Positions 23,869 to 35,300 of a stretch of 64,000 bases of DNA are shown in pieces; within the stretch, counting starts at the first letter, position 1; each line of letters starts with the position of its first letter. The DNA lies in the NCBI RefSeq assembly GCF_004027225.2, contig NC_044289.2:11556354-11620353 (forward strand). The letters run 5' to 3'. The stretch comes from Strigops habroptila. Its lineage: Eukaryota; Chordata; Aves; Psittaciformes; Psittacidae. The notes beneath the pieces are model-generated. The model saw nothing but the letters and a program-made list of their open reading frames with translations, was not told where the DNA came from and searched no databases. The translations under genes were made by a program, and so were the position numbers.

Positions 23869-25887
23869 TTGGTGGTACCACGATAGGATTCAAGGGTCAG
23901 GGAATAAGGGAGTGGGGCAGGGACCAATCGGAAAAAGCTGGGACTAGGAAAGAAGGGCTGGGACCAGGGCAGAAGGGATTGGCATAAACAAGCGGGAGCA
24001 CGGGAGAAGTGTGGGGTTCAGGGACGAAGGGCTGTGTTGTTCTCTGGGCACGGGCGGTTGCCGGTGTAACGCAGCCGCGACATCACACCGGAGTTCCGGA
24101 ACTTCTGCACATCAGGGGATGGGAACGAGCCCTGAAGTGGCTGTGGGTTTATGGGGCACATTGGGCAATCGTTACGTTACCCCCTGGGATGACGGAGACA
24201 CACTTTTCTGCTTAAACAGTCAATAAAATGGGTGAAGGCTGCGCTGGCCAACTGGTTGTGGCCAAGAACATCTCCTTTGCTCTTTCACTGTCCTGCAAGC
24301 AGTGAGTGAGCGACCTGAGCAGTGCTGATGTGCTGCAGGTGGGATGCAGCAACGGGGGTGGAATTCAGCCCTGCCCGACCTCAAGATGCCAGCGGCAGCA
24401 GGACACGGCTGCGTGGCCACGTCTTAGAGCCGGGTCCTTCACGGGTGAGCCCGTGCGAGAACCTGCGTCCCACGTGCAGCAAAGGCAGCGAGGGCAGGAC
24501 AAGATGTGCTGCCAGCAGTGCGTGGCGAGGGCTGCCTGCTGGACTAGGGCTCTGCAACAGCTCCGGACCCTGAACTAGCATGTCCCAGTCTGCATTTGCA
24601 CGCACACCTCATGCACAAAGTAGCACCCTCTGCACCCCGTCACCATTCTCCTGCTGGCAGCTCCCCCTCCCTCCCCGCTTGCCAGGTCCCCACGGGTCAG
24701 CACCAGCGGGTGACCCTGGCTGCAGCTACCGAGCTCTGGTGTTCCCAGCCAGCTCTAGCCCCAGACCCTCTTCCATCCTGCGGGACCAGGACCAAGGGTC
24801 TCCCAGGGAGGAGGGGAGGGAGGGGGTCAAAGACTTGGTTTGGGCAGCAGGATCCAACAGGATGCTGGGTGCAGGCTGCTCCCTGCAGCGACCTGGCCCT
24901 GGGCACACTGTGATTCTGTGAATCCATGACTGATTCCTCATCTGTGGACATGTTTTCCCCCAGCTTGAGGAGCAACCTAGGAAGCCTTGCTCAGCGCTGG
25001 TGCAGGCGGTGCCCAATGGCAGCACCAGACAAGGGGCCCTGCATCCACCGAGGGGTCGGTATGAGCGCCCAGATCTCTGGTCCCTTGCCCGTGCCCAGCC
25101 GTGCCCGCAGCTGCAGAGAGCCTGCAAGAGCCGCTCTGCTGGGGCAGGGTGCCCGTGTGAGGACAGTTGGGGTGCCCCCACACCCAATGCCAGCATCCCT
25201 GTCCCCCTCCACCCCTGGGAGCCTGGAGCAAGTGGACGCCATTTGACTGCCAACCGCATGTGTGCTCACACCAAAGGCAAAGAGAGACTGAGTCAGAAAA
25301 ACATTAAGAAATGTATTTACAAAACAACAAACAAAACAACAAACCAAAAAACACAACAAACTACAACTCCTCTACTTAACACTACAACTATTCTACTTAA
25401 CACTGCAACTATTCTTCGAAAAACAACAATCTTCAAAAAAACCAACAATCTTCTGCAAAACCCAACAGTCTTCTAAGAAAAACAATCTTCTACAAAAAAC
25501 AACTCTTCTCTATAAAACTCCATCCATTGCCGCCAATTCCCGATGTAGATGAGCCCTGGAAAAAAGCAGCACAAGGTCGTTTCAGTGAGGCTACTGATGG
25601 TCATTGTATTTGCCCCAGCCCTGGGACACGCTGGGAAGAGCGGAACTCTGCCGCAGGGCTCATCCCTGGCGGGGCTGGAGCCGGGCTCTACACGATGAGA
25701 CTTGGCTCACGTGTCCCAAAGGCAGTGCAGGGCAGCGCGGTGGTGGCGCCTGTGCCACCACGATGAGGCCACCGGGCACCGTGTCCCTGAAGCGGGGCAG
25801 CCGCACACAGCCCCAGCCCAGCGCGGCAGGAGGGGTCCCTCCCTCAGTGGCAGCAGGGGATGGGGGCACGTGCTGCCTTACCACTCC

Positions 25888-26495
25888 TCAGTCCACCTCC
25901 ATCGCCTCCTCCTCCTCCGCATCCACCTCCATCGCCTCCTCCTCCTCCACCTCCACATCGACTTCCATCTCCTCCTCCTCTTGCAGCCCCACTTTGGTCC
26001 TGCTGGCAGCCTCATCCTCCAGCTCCAGCACATGTTGGAAAAGCCTAAGGCAAAAGGCAAGCAGAAGAGTGCATTGGTGCTGCCCAGACCAGCCAAGCAC
26101 AGCTGTGAGACGGGGGTGTGGGCACCCCGGTCCCCTCTCGCTGCCCGGGCAGAGCCGTGGGGCGCTGGGGCCCCGGGCACATCCCCATCAGGAGCTGTCG
26201 GGAAGCAGCACCCACCAGCTCTGACAGGCTGGCGCGTGCAGCTGGAGGATCCTGCGCCTGCTGCGCTTCAGCACCTTGCGGAGCGGTAAGGGCTTGAGGA
26301 CCTGCCAGAGCAGAGAGGGCAGGGGTGAGCGGCCGTGCTCCCTGCCTGCGGGACCCGGGCACAGACCCGGTCCCGCACCTGCCTCGGCACCCACCAGCCC
26401 CTTACTCTCTGTAGGCAGCTCTTTTTGTCCTCGCTCCGGCAAGGGCTGGGCTTGGCCACCAGCAGGACGAAGGAGGTCTTCTTTTGGGGCTGCAT
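25888..26495 (-). CDS. TP53TG5-like protein, copy 11 (intact)
   Basis: Exons 26406-26495, 26216-26301 and 25888-26044 (minus strand) give 110 aa; the tail reads QEEEEMEVD. Exon 1 has Gln4 and Gln29. 3' end is type B and promoter is type A, so the unit is recombinant. Confidence 0.6.
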
Positions 26496-28489
26496 TTGGT
26501 GGTGCCACGATAGATTTCAAGGGTCAGGGAATAAGGGAGTGGGGCAGGGACCAATCGGAAAAAGCTGGGACTAGGAAAGAAGGGCTGGGACCAGGGCAGA
26601 AGGGATTGGCATAAACAAGCGGGAGCACGGGAGAAGTGTGGGGTTCAGGGACGAAGGGCTGTGTTGTTCTCTGGGCACGGGCGGTTGCCGGTGTAACGCA
26701 GCCGCGACATCACACCGGAGTTCCGGAACTTCTGCACATCAGGGGATGGGAACGAGCCCTGAAGTGGCTGTGGGTTTATGGGGCACATTGGGCAATCGTT
26801 ACGTTACCCCCTGGGATGACGGAGACACACTTTTCTGCTTAAACAGTCAATAAAATGGGTGAAGGCTGCGCTGGCCAACTGGTTGTGGCCAAGAACATCT
26901 CCTTTGCTCTTTCACTGTCCTGCAAGCAGTGAGTGAGCGACCTGAGCAGTGCTGATGTGCTGCAGGTGGGATGCAGCAACGGGGGTGGAATTCAGCCCTG
27001 CCCGACCTCAAGATGCCAGCGGCAGCAGGACACAGCTGCGTGGCCGCGTCCTAGAGCCGGGTCCTTCACGGGTGAGCCCGTGCGAGAACCTGCACCCCAC
27101 GCGCATCGAAGGCAGCGAGGGCAGGACAAGATGTGCTGCCAGCAGTGTGTGGCAAGGGCTGCCTGCTTCAGGAGGGCTCTGCAACAGCTCCGGACCTTGA
27201 ACTCTTATGTCCCCGTCTGCGGTAACATGCACACCTCATGCATGCAGTAACACCCCCTGCACCCCATCACCGTTCTCCTGCTGGCAGCTCCCCCTCCCTC
27301 CCTGCTTGCCAGGTCCCCACATGTCAGCACCAGTGGGTGACCCTGGCCCTGGCTGCAGCTACCAAGCTCTGGTGTTCCCAACCAGCTCTGGCCCCAGACC
27401 CTCTTCCATCCTGCGGGACCGGGACCAAGTGTCTCCCAGGGATGAAGGGAGGGAGAGAGGTAAAAGATTTGGTTTGGGAAGCAGGATCCAACAGGATGCT
27501 GGGTGCAGGCTGTTCCCTGCAGCCACCTGGCCCTGGGCACACTGTGATTCTGTTATTCCATGACTGATTCCTCATCTGTGGCCGTGTTTTCCCCCAGCTT
27601 GAGGAGCAGCCCGAGAAGTTTTGGTCAGCTCTGGCGCAGGCGGTGCCCGATGGCAGCACCAGTCCAGGAGCGCTGCATCCACTGAGGGGTCGGTGTGAGC
27701 GCCCAGATCACTGGTCCCTCGCCCGTGCCCAGCCCTGCCCGCAGCTGCAGAGAGCCTGAAAGAGCCGCTCTGCCAGGGCAGGGAACCCATGTAAGGACAG
27801 TTGGGGTGTCCCCGCACCCAGCGCCAGCACCCCTGTGCCCCTCCAGCCCTGGGAACCCAGAGCAAGTGGACACCACTTGTCTGCCAACACCGCGTGTGCT
27901 CACAATAAAGGCAAAGAGAGACTGAGTCAGAAAAACATCAAGAAATTTATTTACAAAACAACAAACAAGAGAACAACACAACAAAACAACACAACAAAAC
28001 ACAACAACCAACAACTCTTCTACTTAATACTAAAACCCTATTACTTAAATCTACAACTCTTCTACATAGAACAACAATCTTCTAAAAAAAAACAATCTTC
28101 TGTGAAAACAGCAACTCTTCTCCAAAACACTCCATAATCGCCAGAAAATCCCGATGTAGATGAGCCCTGGAAAGAAGCAGCGCAAGGTCATTTCAGTGAG
28201 GCTACTGATGGTCATTGTGTTTGCCACACGCTGGGAAGAGCGGGACTCTGCCGCAGGGCTCATCCCTGGCTGGGGCTGGGAGCCGGGTTCTACGAGATGA
28301 GACTTGGCTCACGTGTCCCAAAGGCAGCGCAGGGCAGCGCGGTGGTGGCGCTTGTGCCACCAGGGCGAGGCCACCGAGCACTGTGTCCATGAAGCGGGGC
28401 AGCCGCACACAGCCCCAGCCCAGCACGGCAGCAGGCGTCCCTCCCTCAGTGGCAGCAGGGGAAGGGGGCACGTGCTGCCTTACCACTCC

Positions 28490-29097
28490 TCAGTCCACCT
28501 CCATCGCCTCCTCCTCCTCCGCATCCACCTCCATCGCCTCCTCCTCCTCCACCTCCACGTCCACGTCCATCTCCTCCTCCTCTTGCAGCCCCACTTTGGT
28601 CCTGCTGGCAGCCTCATCCTCCAGCTCCAGCACATGTTGGAAAAGCCTAAGGCAAAAGGCAAGCAGAAGAGTGCATTGGTGCTGCCCAGACCAGCCGAGC
28701 ACAGCTGTGAGACGGGGGTGTGGGCACCCCGGTCCCCTCTCGCCGCCCGGGCAGAGCCGTGGGGCGCTGGGGCCCCGGGCACATCCCCATCAGGAGCTGT
28801 CGGGAAGCAGCACCCACCAGCTCTGACAGGCTGGCGCGTGCAGCTGGAGGATCCTGCGCCTGCTGCGCTTCAGCACCTTGCGGAGCGGTAAGGGCTTGAG
28901 GACCTGCCAGAGCAGAGAGGGCAGGGGTGAGCGGCCGTGCTCCCTGCCTGCGGGACCCGGGCACAGACCCGGTCCCGCACCTGCCTCGGCACCCACCAGC
29001 CCCTTACTCTCTGTAGGCAGCTCTTTTTGTCCTCGCTCCGGCAAGGGCTGGGCTTGGCCACCAGCAGGACGAAGGAGGTCTTCTTGTGGGGCTGCAT
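28490..29097 (-). CDS. TP53TG5-like protein, copy 12 (intact)
   Basis: Exons 29008-29097, 28818-28903 and 28490-28646 (minus strand) give 110 aa, with His4 and Gln29 in exon 1. 3' end and promoter are type A. The spacer above it contains a short type B tract at about 29745-29945. Confidence 0.6.
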
Positions 29098-31087
29098 TTG
29101 GTGGTGCCACGATAGATTTCAAGGGTCAGGGAATAACGGAGTGGGGCAGGGACCAATCGGAAAAAGCTGGGACTAGGAAAGAAGGGCTGGGACCAGGGCA
29201 GAAGGGAATGGCATAAACAAGCGGGAGCACGGGAGAAGTGTGGGGTTCAGGGACGAAGGGCTGTGTTGTTCTCTGGGCACGGGCGGTTGCCGGTGTAACG
29301 CAGCCGCGACATCACACCGGAGTTCCGGAACTTCTGCACATCAGGGGATGGGAACGAGCCCTGAAGTGGCTGTGGGTTTATGGGGCACATTGGGCAATCG
29401 TTACGTTACCCCCTGGGATGACGGAGACACACTTTTCTGCTTAAACAGTCAATAAAATGGGTGAAGGCTGCGCTGGCCAACTGGTTGTGGCCAAGAACAT
29501 CTCCTTTGCTCTTTCACTGTCCTGCAAGCAGTGAGTGAGCGACCTGAGCAGTGCTGATGTGCTGCAGGTGGGATGCAGCAACGGGGGTGGAATTCAGCCC
29601 TGCCCGACCTCAAGATGCCAGCGGCAGCAGGACACGGCTGCGTGGCCGCGTCCTAGAGCCGGGTCCTTCACGGGTGAGCCCGTGCGAGAACCTGCACCCC
29701 ACGCGCATCGAAGGCAGCGAGGGCAGGACAAGATGTGCTGCCAGCAGTGCGTGGCGAGGGCTGCCTGCTGGACTAGGGCTCTGCAACAGCTCCGGGCCCT
29801 GAACTAGCATGTCCCAGTCTGCATTTGCACGCACACCTCATGCACAAAGTAGCACCCTCTGCACCCCGTCACCATTCTCCTGCTGGCAGCTCCCCCTCCC
29901 TCCCCGCTTGCCAGGTCCCCACGGTCAGCACCAGCGGGTGACCCTGGCTGGCTGCAGCTACCAAGCTCTGGTGTTCCCAGCCAGCTCTAGCCCCAGACCC
30001 TCTTCCATCCTGCGGGACCGGGACCAAGTGTCTCCCAGGGATGAAGGGAGGGAGAGAGGTAAAAGATTTGGTTTGGGAAGCAGGATCCAACAGGATGCTG
30101 GGTGCAGGCTGTTCCCTGCAGCCACCTGGCCCTGGGCACACTGTGATTCTGTTATTCCATGACTGATTCCTCATCTGTGGCCGTGTTTTCCCCCAGCTTG
30201 AGGAGCAGCCCGAGGAAGTTTTGGTCAGCTCTGGCGCAGGCGGTGCCCGATGGCAGCACCAGTCCAGGAGCGCTGCATCCACTGAGGGGTCGGTGTGAGC
30301 GCCCAGATCACTGGTCCCTCGCCCGTGCCCAGCCCTGCCCGCAGCTGCAGAGAGCCTGAAAGAGCCGCTCTGCCAGGGCAGGGAACCCATGTAAGGACAG
30401 TTGGGGTGTCCCCGCACCCAGCGCCAGCACCCCTGTGCCCCTCCAGCCCTGGGAACCCAGAGCAAGTGGACACCACTTGTCTGCCAACACCGCGTGTGCT
30501 CACAATAAAGGCAAAGAGAGACTGAGTCAGAAAAACATCAAGAAATTTATTTACAAAACAACAAACAAGAGAACAACACAACAAACACCACAACAAAACA
30601 CAACAACCAACAACTCTTCTACTTAATACTAAAACCCTATTACTTAAATCTACAACTCTTCTACATAGAACAACAATCTTCTAAAAAAAAAACAATCTTC
30701 TGTGAAAACAGCAACTCTTCTCCAAAACACTCCATAACCGCCAGAAAATCCTGATGTAGATGAGCCCTGGAAAGAAGCAGCGCAAGGTCATTTCAGTGAG
30801 GCTACTGATGGTCATTGTGTTTGCCACACGCTGGAAGAGCGGGACTCTGCCGCAGGGCTCATCCCTGGCTGGGCTGGGAGCCGGGTTCTATGAGATGAGA
30901 CTTGGCTCACGTGTCCCAAAGGCAGCGCAGGGCAGCGCGGTGGTGGCGCTTGTGCCACCAGGGCGAGGCCACCGAGCACCGTGTCCCTGAAGCGGGGCAG
31001 CCGCACACAGCCCCAGCCCAGCGCGGCAGCAGCCGTCCCTCCCTCAGTGGCAGCAGGGGAAGGGGGCACGTGCTGCCTTACCACTCC

Positions 31088-31690
31088 TCAGTCCACCTCC
31101 ATCGCCTCCTCCTCCTCCGCATCCACCTCCATCGCCTCCTCCTCCTCCACCTCCACATCGACTCCATCTCCTCCTCCTGCAGCCCCACTTTGGTCCTGCT
31201 GGCAGCCTCATCCTCCAGCTCCAGCATGTGTTGGAAAAGCCTAAGGCAAAAGGCAAGCAGAAGAGTGCATTGGTGCTGCCCAGACCAGCCAAGCACAGCT
31301 GTGAGACGGGGGTGTGGGCACCCCGGTCCCCTCTCGCTGCCCGGGCAGAGCCGTGGGGCGCTGGGGCCCCGGGCACATCCCCATCAGGAGCTGTCGGGAA
31401 GCAGCACCCACCAGCTCTGACAGGCTGGCGCGTGCAGCTGGAGGATCCTGCGCCTGCTGCGCTTCAGCACCTTGCGGAGCGGTAAGGGCTTGAGGACCTG
31501 CCAGAGCAGAGAGGGCAGGGGTGAGCGGCCGTGCTCCCTGCCTGCGGGACCCGGGCACAGACCCGGTCCCGCACCTGCCTCGGCACCCACCAGCCCCTTA
31601 CTCTCTGTAGGCAGCTCTTTTGTCCTCGCTCCGGCAAGGGCTGGGCTTGGCCACCAGCAGGACGAAGGAGGTCTTCTTGTGGGGCTGCAT
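31088..31690 (-). pseudogene. TP53TG5-like gene, copy 13, frameshifted (or misassembled)
   Basis: Exons by comparison are 31602-31690 (89 instead of 90 bases), 31412-31497 (complete) and 31088-31240 (153 instead of 154 bases). One base is missing from a T run in exon 1 and one from a TT in exon 3, so neither exon keeps frame as read. Several other single-base losses in homopolymers occur close by outside the exons, including GGG to GG near 30833 and GGGG to GGG near 30872. That pattern fits sequence error as well as decay. Confidence 0.6.
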
Positions 31691-33685
31691 TTGGAGGTAC
31701 CAATCTGGGATCCAAGGGACAGGGAATAAGGGAGTGGGGCTGAGAGCAAGCGGAAAAAGCTGGGACTAGGAATGAAGGGCTGGGACCAGGAATGTAGGGA
31801 TTGGTGGACAAAAGCAGGAGCACGGGAGAAGTGTGGGGTTCAGGGACGAAGGGCTGTGTTGTTCTCTGGGCACGGGCGGTTGCCGGTGTAACGCAGCCGC
31901 GACATCACACCGGAGTTCCGGAACTTCTGCGCATCAGGGGATGGGGACGAGGCCTGAAGGGGCTGTGGGTTTATGGGGCACAATGGGCAATCGTTATGTT
32001 ACCCCCTGAGATGAGAGAGACACGCTTTTCTGCTTAAATAGTCAATAAAATGGGTGAAGGCTGCGCTGGCCAACTGGTTGCGGCCAAGAACATCTCCTTT
32101 GCTCTTTCACTGTCCCGCAAGCAGTGAGTGAGTGACCTGAGCAGTGCTGATGTGCTGCAGGCGGGATGCAGCCACGGGGGTGGAATTCAGCCCAGCCTGA
32201 CCTCAGGATGCCAGCGGCAGCAGGACACGGCTGCGTGGCTATGTCCTAGAGCCGGCTCGCTCATGGGTGAGCCCGTGCAAGAACCTGCGCTCCATGTGCA
32301 GCAAAGGCAGCGAGGGCAGGACAAGATGTGCTGCCAGCAGCGTGTGGCGAGGGCTGCCTGCTTCAGGAGGGCTCTGCAACAGCTCCGGGCCCTGAACTAG
32401 CATGTCCCCATGTGCATTTGCACGCACACCTCATACATGCAGCAGCTCCCTCTGCACCCCGTCACCATTCTCCTGCTGGCAGCTCCCCCTCCCTCCCCGC
32501 TTGCCAGGTCCCCACATGCCAGCACCAGCGGGTGACGCTGGCCCTGGCTGCAGCTACCAAGCTCTGGTGTTCCCAACCAGCTCTGGCCCCAGACCCTCTT
32601 CCATCCTGCGGGACCGGGACCAAGGGTCTCCCAGGGAGGAAGGGAGGGAAGGAGGTCAAAGACTTGGTTTGGGCAGGTGAATCCAACAGGGTGCTTGGTG
32701 CAGGCTGCTCCCTGCAGCGACCTGGCCCTGGGCACACTGTGATTCTGTGATTCCATGACTGATTCCTCATCTGTGGCCGTGTTTTCCCCCAGCTTGAGGA
32801 GCAGCCCGAGAAGTCTTGGTCAGCGCTGGCGCAGGCGGTGCCCGATGGCAGCACCAGACAAGGGGCCCTGCATCCACCGAGGGGTCGGTGTGAGCACCCA
32901 GAACTTTGGTCCCTCGCCCATGCCCAGCCCTGCCCGCAGCTGCAGAGAGCCTGAAAGAGCCGCTCTACCAGGGCAGGGAGCCCGTGTGAGGACAGTTGGG
33001 GTGCCTCCGCACCCAGCGCCAGCATCCCTGTACCCCTCCAGCCCTGGGAACCCAGAGCAAGTGGACACCACTTGTCTGCCAACGCCGCGTGTGCTCACAA
33101 TAAAGGCAAAGAGAGACTGAGTCAGAAAAACATCAAGAAATTTATTTACAAAACAACAAACAAGAGAACAACACAACAAAACAACACAACAAAACACAAC
33201 AACCAACAACTCTTCTACTTAATACTAAAACGCTATTACTTAAATCTACAACTCTTCTACATAGAACAACAATCTTCTAAAAAAAAACCAATCTTCTGTG
33301 AAAACAACAACTCTTCTCCAAAGAACTCCATAACCGCCAGAAAATCCCAATGTAGATCAGCCCTGGAAAGAAGCAGCACAAGGTCATTTCAGTGAGGCTA
33401 CTGATGGTCATTGTGTTTGCCACACGCTGGGAAGAGCGGAACTCTGCCGCGGGGCTCATCCCTGGCTGGGGCTGGGAGCCGGGTTCTACGAGATGAGACT
33501 TGGCTCACGTGTCCCAAAGGCAGCGCAGGGCAGCGCGGTGGTGGCGCTTGTGCCACCAGGGCGAGGCCACCGAGCACCATGTCCCTGCAGCGGGGCCATC
33601 GCACACAGCCCCAGCCCAGCGCGGCAGCAGCCGTCCCTCCCTCAGTGGCAGCAGGGGAAGGGGGCACGTGCTGCCTTACCACTCC

Positions 33686-34293
33686 TCAGTCCACCTCCAT
33701 CGCCTCCTCCTCCTCCGCATCCACCTCCATCGCCTCCTCCTCCTCCACCTCCACATCGACTTCCATCTCCTCCTCCTCTTGCAGCCCCACTTTGGTCCTG
33801 CTGGCAGCCTCATCCTCCAGCTCCAGCACATGTTGGAAAAGCCTAAGGCAAAAGGCAAGCAGAAGAGTGCATTGGTGCTGCCCAGACCAGCCGAGCACAG
33901 CTGTGAGACTGGGGTCTGGGCACCCCGGTCCCCTCTCGCCGCCCGGGCAGAGCCGTGGGGCGCTGGGGCCCCGGGCACATCCCCATCAGGAGCTGTCGGG
34001 AAGCAGCACCCACCAGCTCTGACAGGCTGGCGCGTGCAGCTGGAGGATCCTGCGCCTGCTGCGCTTCAGCACCTTGCGGAGCGGTAAGGGCTTGAGGACC
34101 TGCCAGAGCAGAGAGGGCAGGGGTGAGCGGCCGTGCTCCCTGCCTGCGGGACCCGGGCACAGACCCGGTCCCGCACCTGCCTCGGCACCCACCGGCCCCT
34201 TACTCTCTGTAGGCAGCTCTTTTTGTCCTCGCTCCGGCAAGGGCTGGGCTTGGCCACCAGCAGGACGAAGGAGGTCTTCTTGTGGGGCTGCAT
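33686..34293 (-). CDS. TP53TG5-like protein, copy 14 (intact, last full unit)
   Basis: Exons 34204-34293, 34014-34099 and 33686-33842 (minus strand) give 110 aa. Tail is QEEEEMEVD; exon 1 has His4 and Gln29. 3' end is type A, promoter type B. It is the copy nearest DBNDD2 and differs more from the others in the exon-4 side intron (33580-33605). Confidence 0.6.
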
Positions 34294-35061
34294 TTGGAGG
34301 TACCAATCTGGGATCCAAGGGACAGGGAATAAGGGAGTAGGGCTGAGAGCAAGCGGAAAAAGCTGGGACTAGGAATGAAGGGCTGGGACCAGGGCAGAAG
34401 GGATTGGGCATAAACAAGGGAGCACAGGAGAAGTGTGGGGTTCAGGGACGAAGGGCTGTGTTGTTCTCTGGGCACGGGCGGTTGCCGGTGTAATGCAGCC
34501 GCGACATCACACCGGAGTTCCGGAACTTCTGCGCATCAGGGGATGGGGACGAGGCCTGAAGGGGCTATGGGTTTATGGGGCACATTGGGCAATCGTTATG
34601 TTACCCCCTGAGATGAGAGAGACACGCTTTTCTGCTTAAATAGTCAATAAAATTGGTGAAGGCTGCGCTGGCCAACTGGCTGCGGCCAAGAACATCTCCT
34701 TTGCTCTTTCACTGTCCCACAAGCAGTGAGTGAGCGACCTGAGCAGTGCTGATGTGCTGCAGGCGGGATGCAGCCACGGGGGTGGAATTCAGCCCTGGCC
34801 GACCTCAGGATGCCAGCGGCAGCAGGACACGGCTGCGTGGCCACATCCTAGAGCCGGGTCCTTCACGGGTGAGCCCGTGCTAGAACCTGCACCCCATGCA
34901 CAGTGAAGGCAGCGAGGGCAGGACAAGATGTGCTGCCAGCAGTGCGTGGCGAGGGCTGCCTGCTTCAGGAGGGCTCTGCAACAGCTCCGGACCTTGAACT
35001 CGCATGTCTGCATTTGCACGCACACCTCACACACACAGCAGCTCCCCCTGCTCCCCGCCGC

Positions 35062-35300
35062 CATTTTCCTGCTGGCAGCTGCCTCTTACTCCCCACTCTC
35101 CGGTTCCCCACATGACCACATCTTCCAGCCGGGCCCGTCCCAGGGGAGCCCGTGCAAGAACTTCAACCCCATGTGCAGTGAAGGCTGCGAGGGCAGGACA
35201 AGATGTGCTGCCATCCCCAAGGCAGTGCAGGGCAGCATGGTGGTGGCAGTTGTGCCGCCAGGATGAGGGCACCGGGCACCATGTCTCTGCAGCAGGGCCC
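35062..35300 (-). repeat. Scrambled array edge
   Basis: The spacer above copy 14 continues, diverging, to about 35115. Then 35135-35212 repeats a segment already present at 34855-34945 (shared GCAGCGAGGGCAGGACAAGA-type stretch). At about 35213 it jumps to sequence matching the 3' UTR intron of the gene (GGCAGTGCAGGGCAGCATGG). It looks like the deletion or recombination scar that ends the array. Beyond about 35300 I see no unit similarity. Confidence 0.65.

Larger units (their letters stand above)
1..35300 (-). repeat. Tandem array of about 14 gene-bearing 2.6 kb units
   Basis: The same block recurs head to tail. Taking the exon-3 splice donor as marker, neighbouring copies are 2600, 2602, 2602, 2618, 2599, 2617, 2614, 1996, 2601, 2627, 2602, 2598 and 2598 bases apart. 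Position 1 already lies inside the 3' UTR of copy 1, so the array continues to the left. Each unit, read on the minus strand, holds a promoter, three coding exons, a 3' UTR exon and about 1.1 kb of spacer. Two unit types occur. Type A has AATAAA on the minus strand at the 3' end and CTTAAACAG (plus strand) near the promoter. Type B has AATACA or AATACG at the 3' end and CTTAAATAG near the promoter. Many units mix both types, which points to unequal crossing over and gene conversion. Copies are very similar by eye, so amplification or homogenisation is recent. Confidence 0.95.

Noticed and set aside
1-35300. Array as a satellite or viral or transposon-derived repeat
   Set aside because: Units hold a spliced gene model with promoter and poly(A) signal. 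I see no terminal repeats, target-site duplications, or reverse transcriptase, integrase or capsid-like frames.
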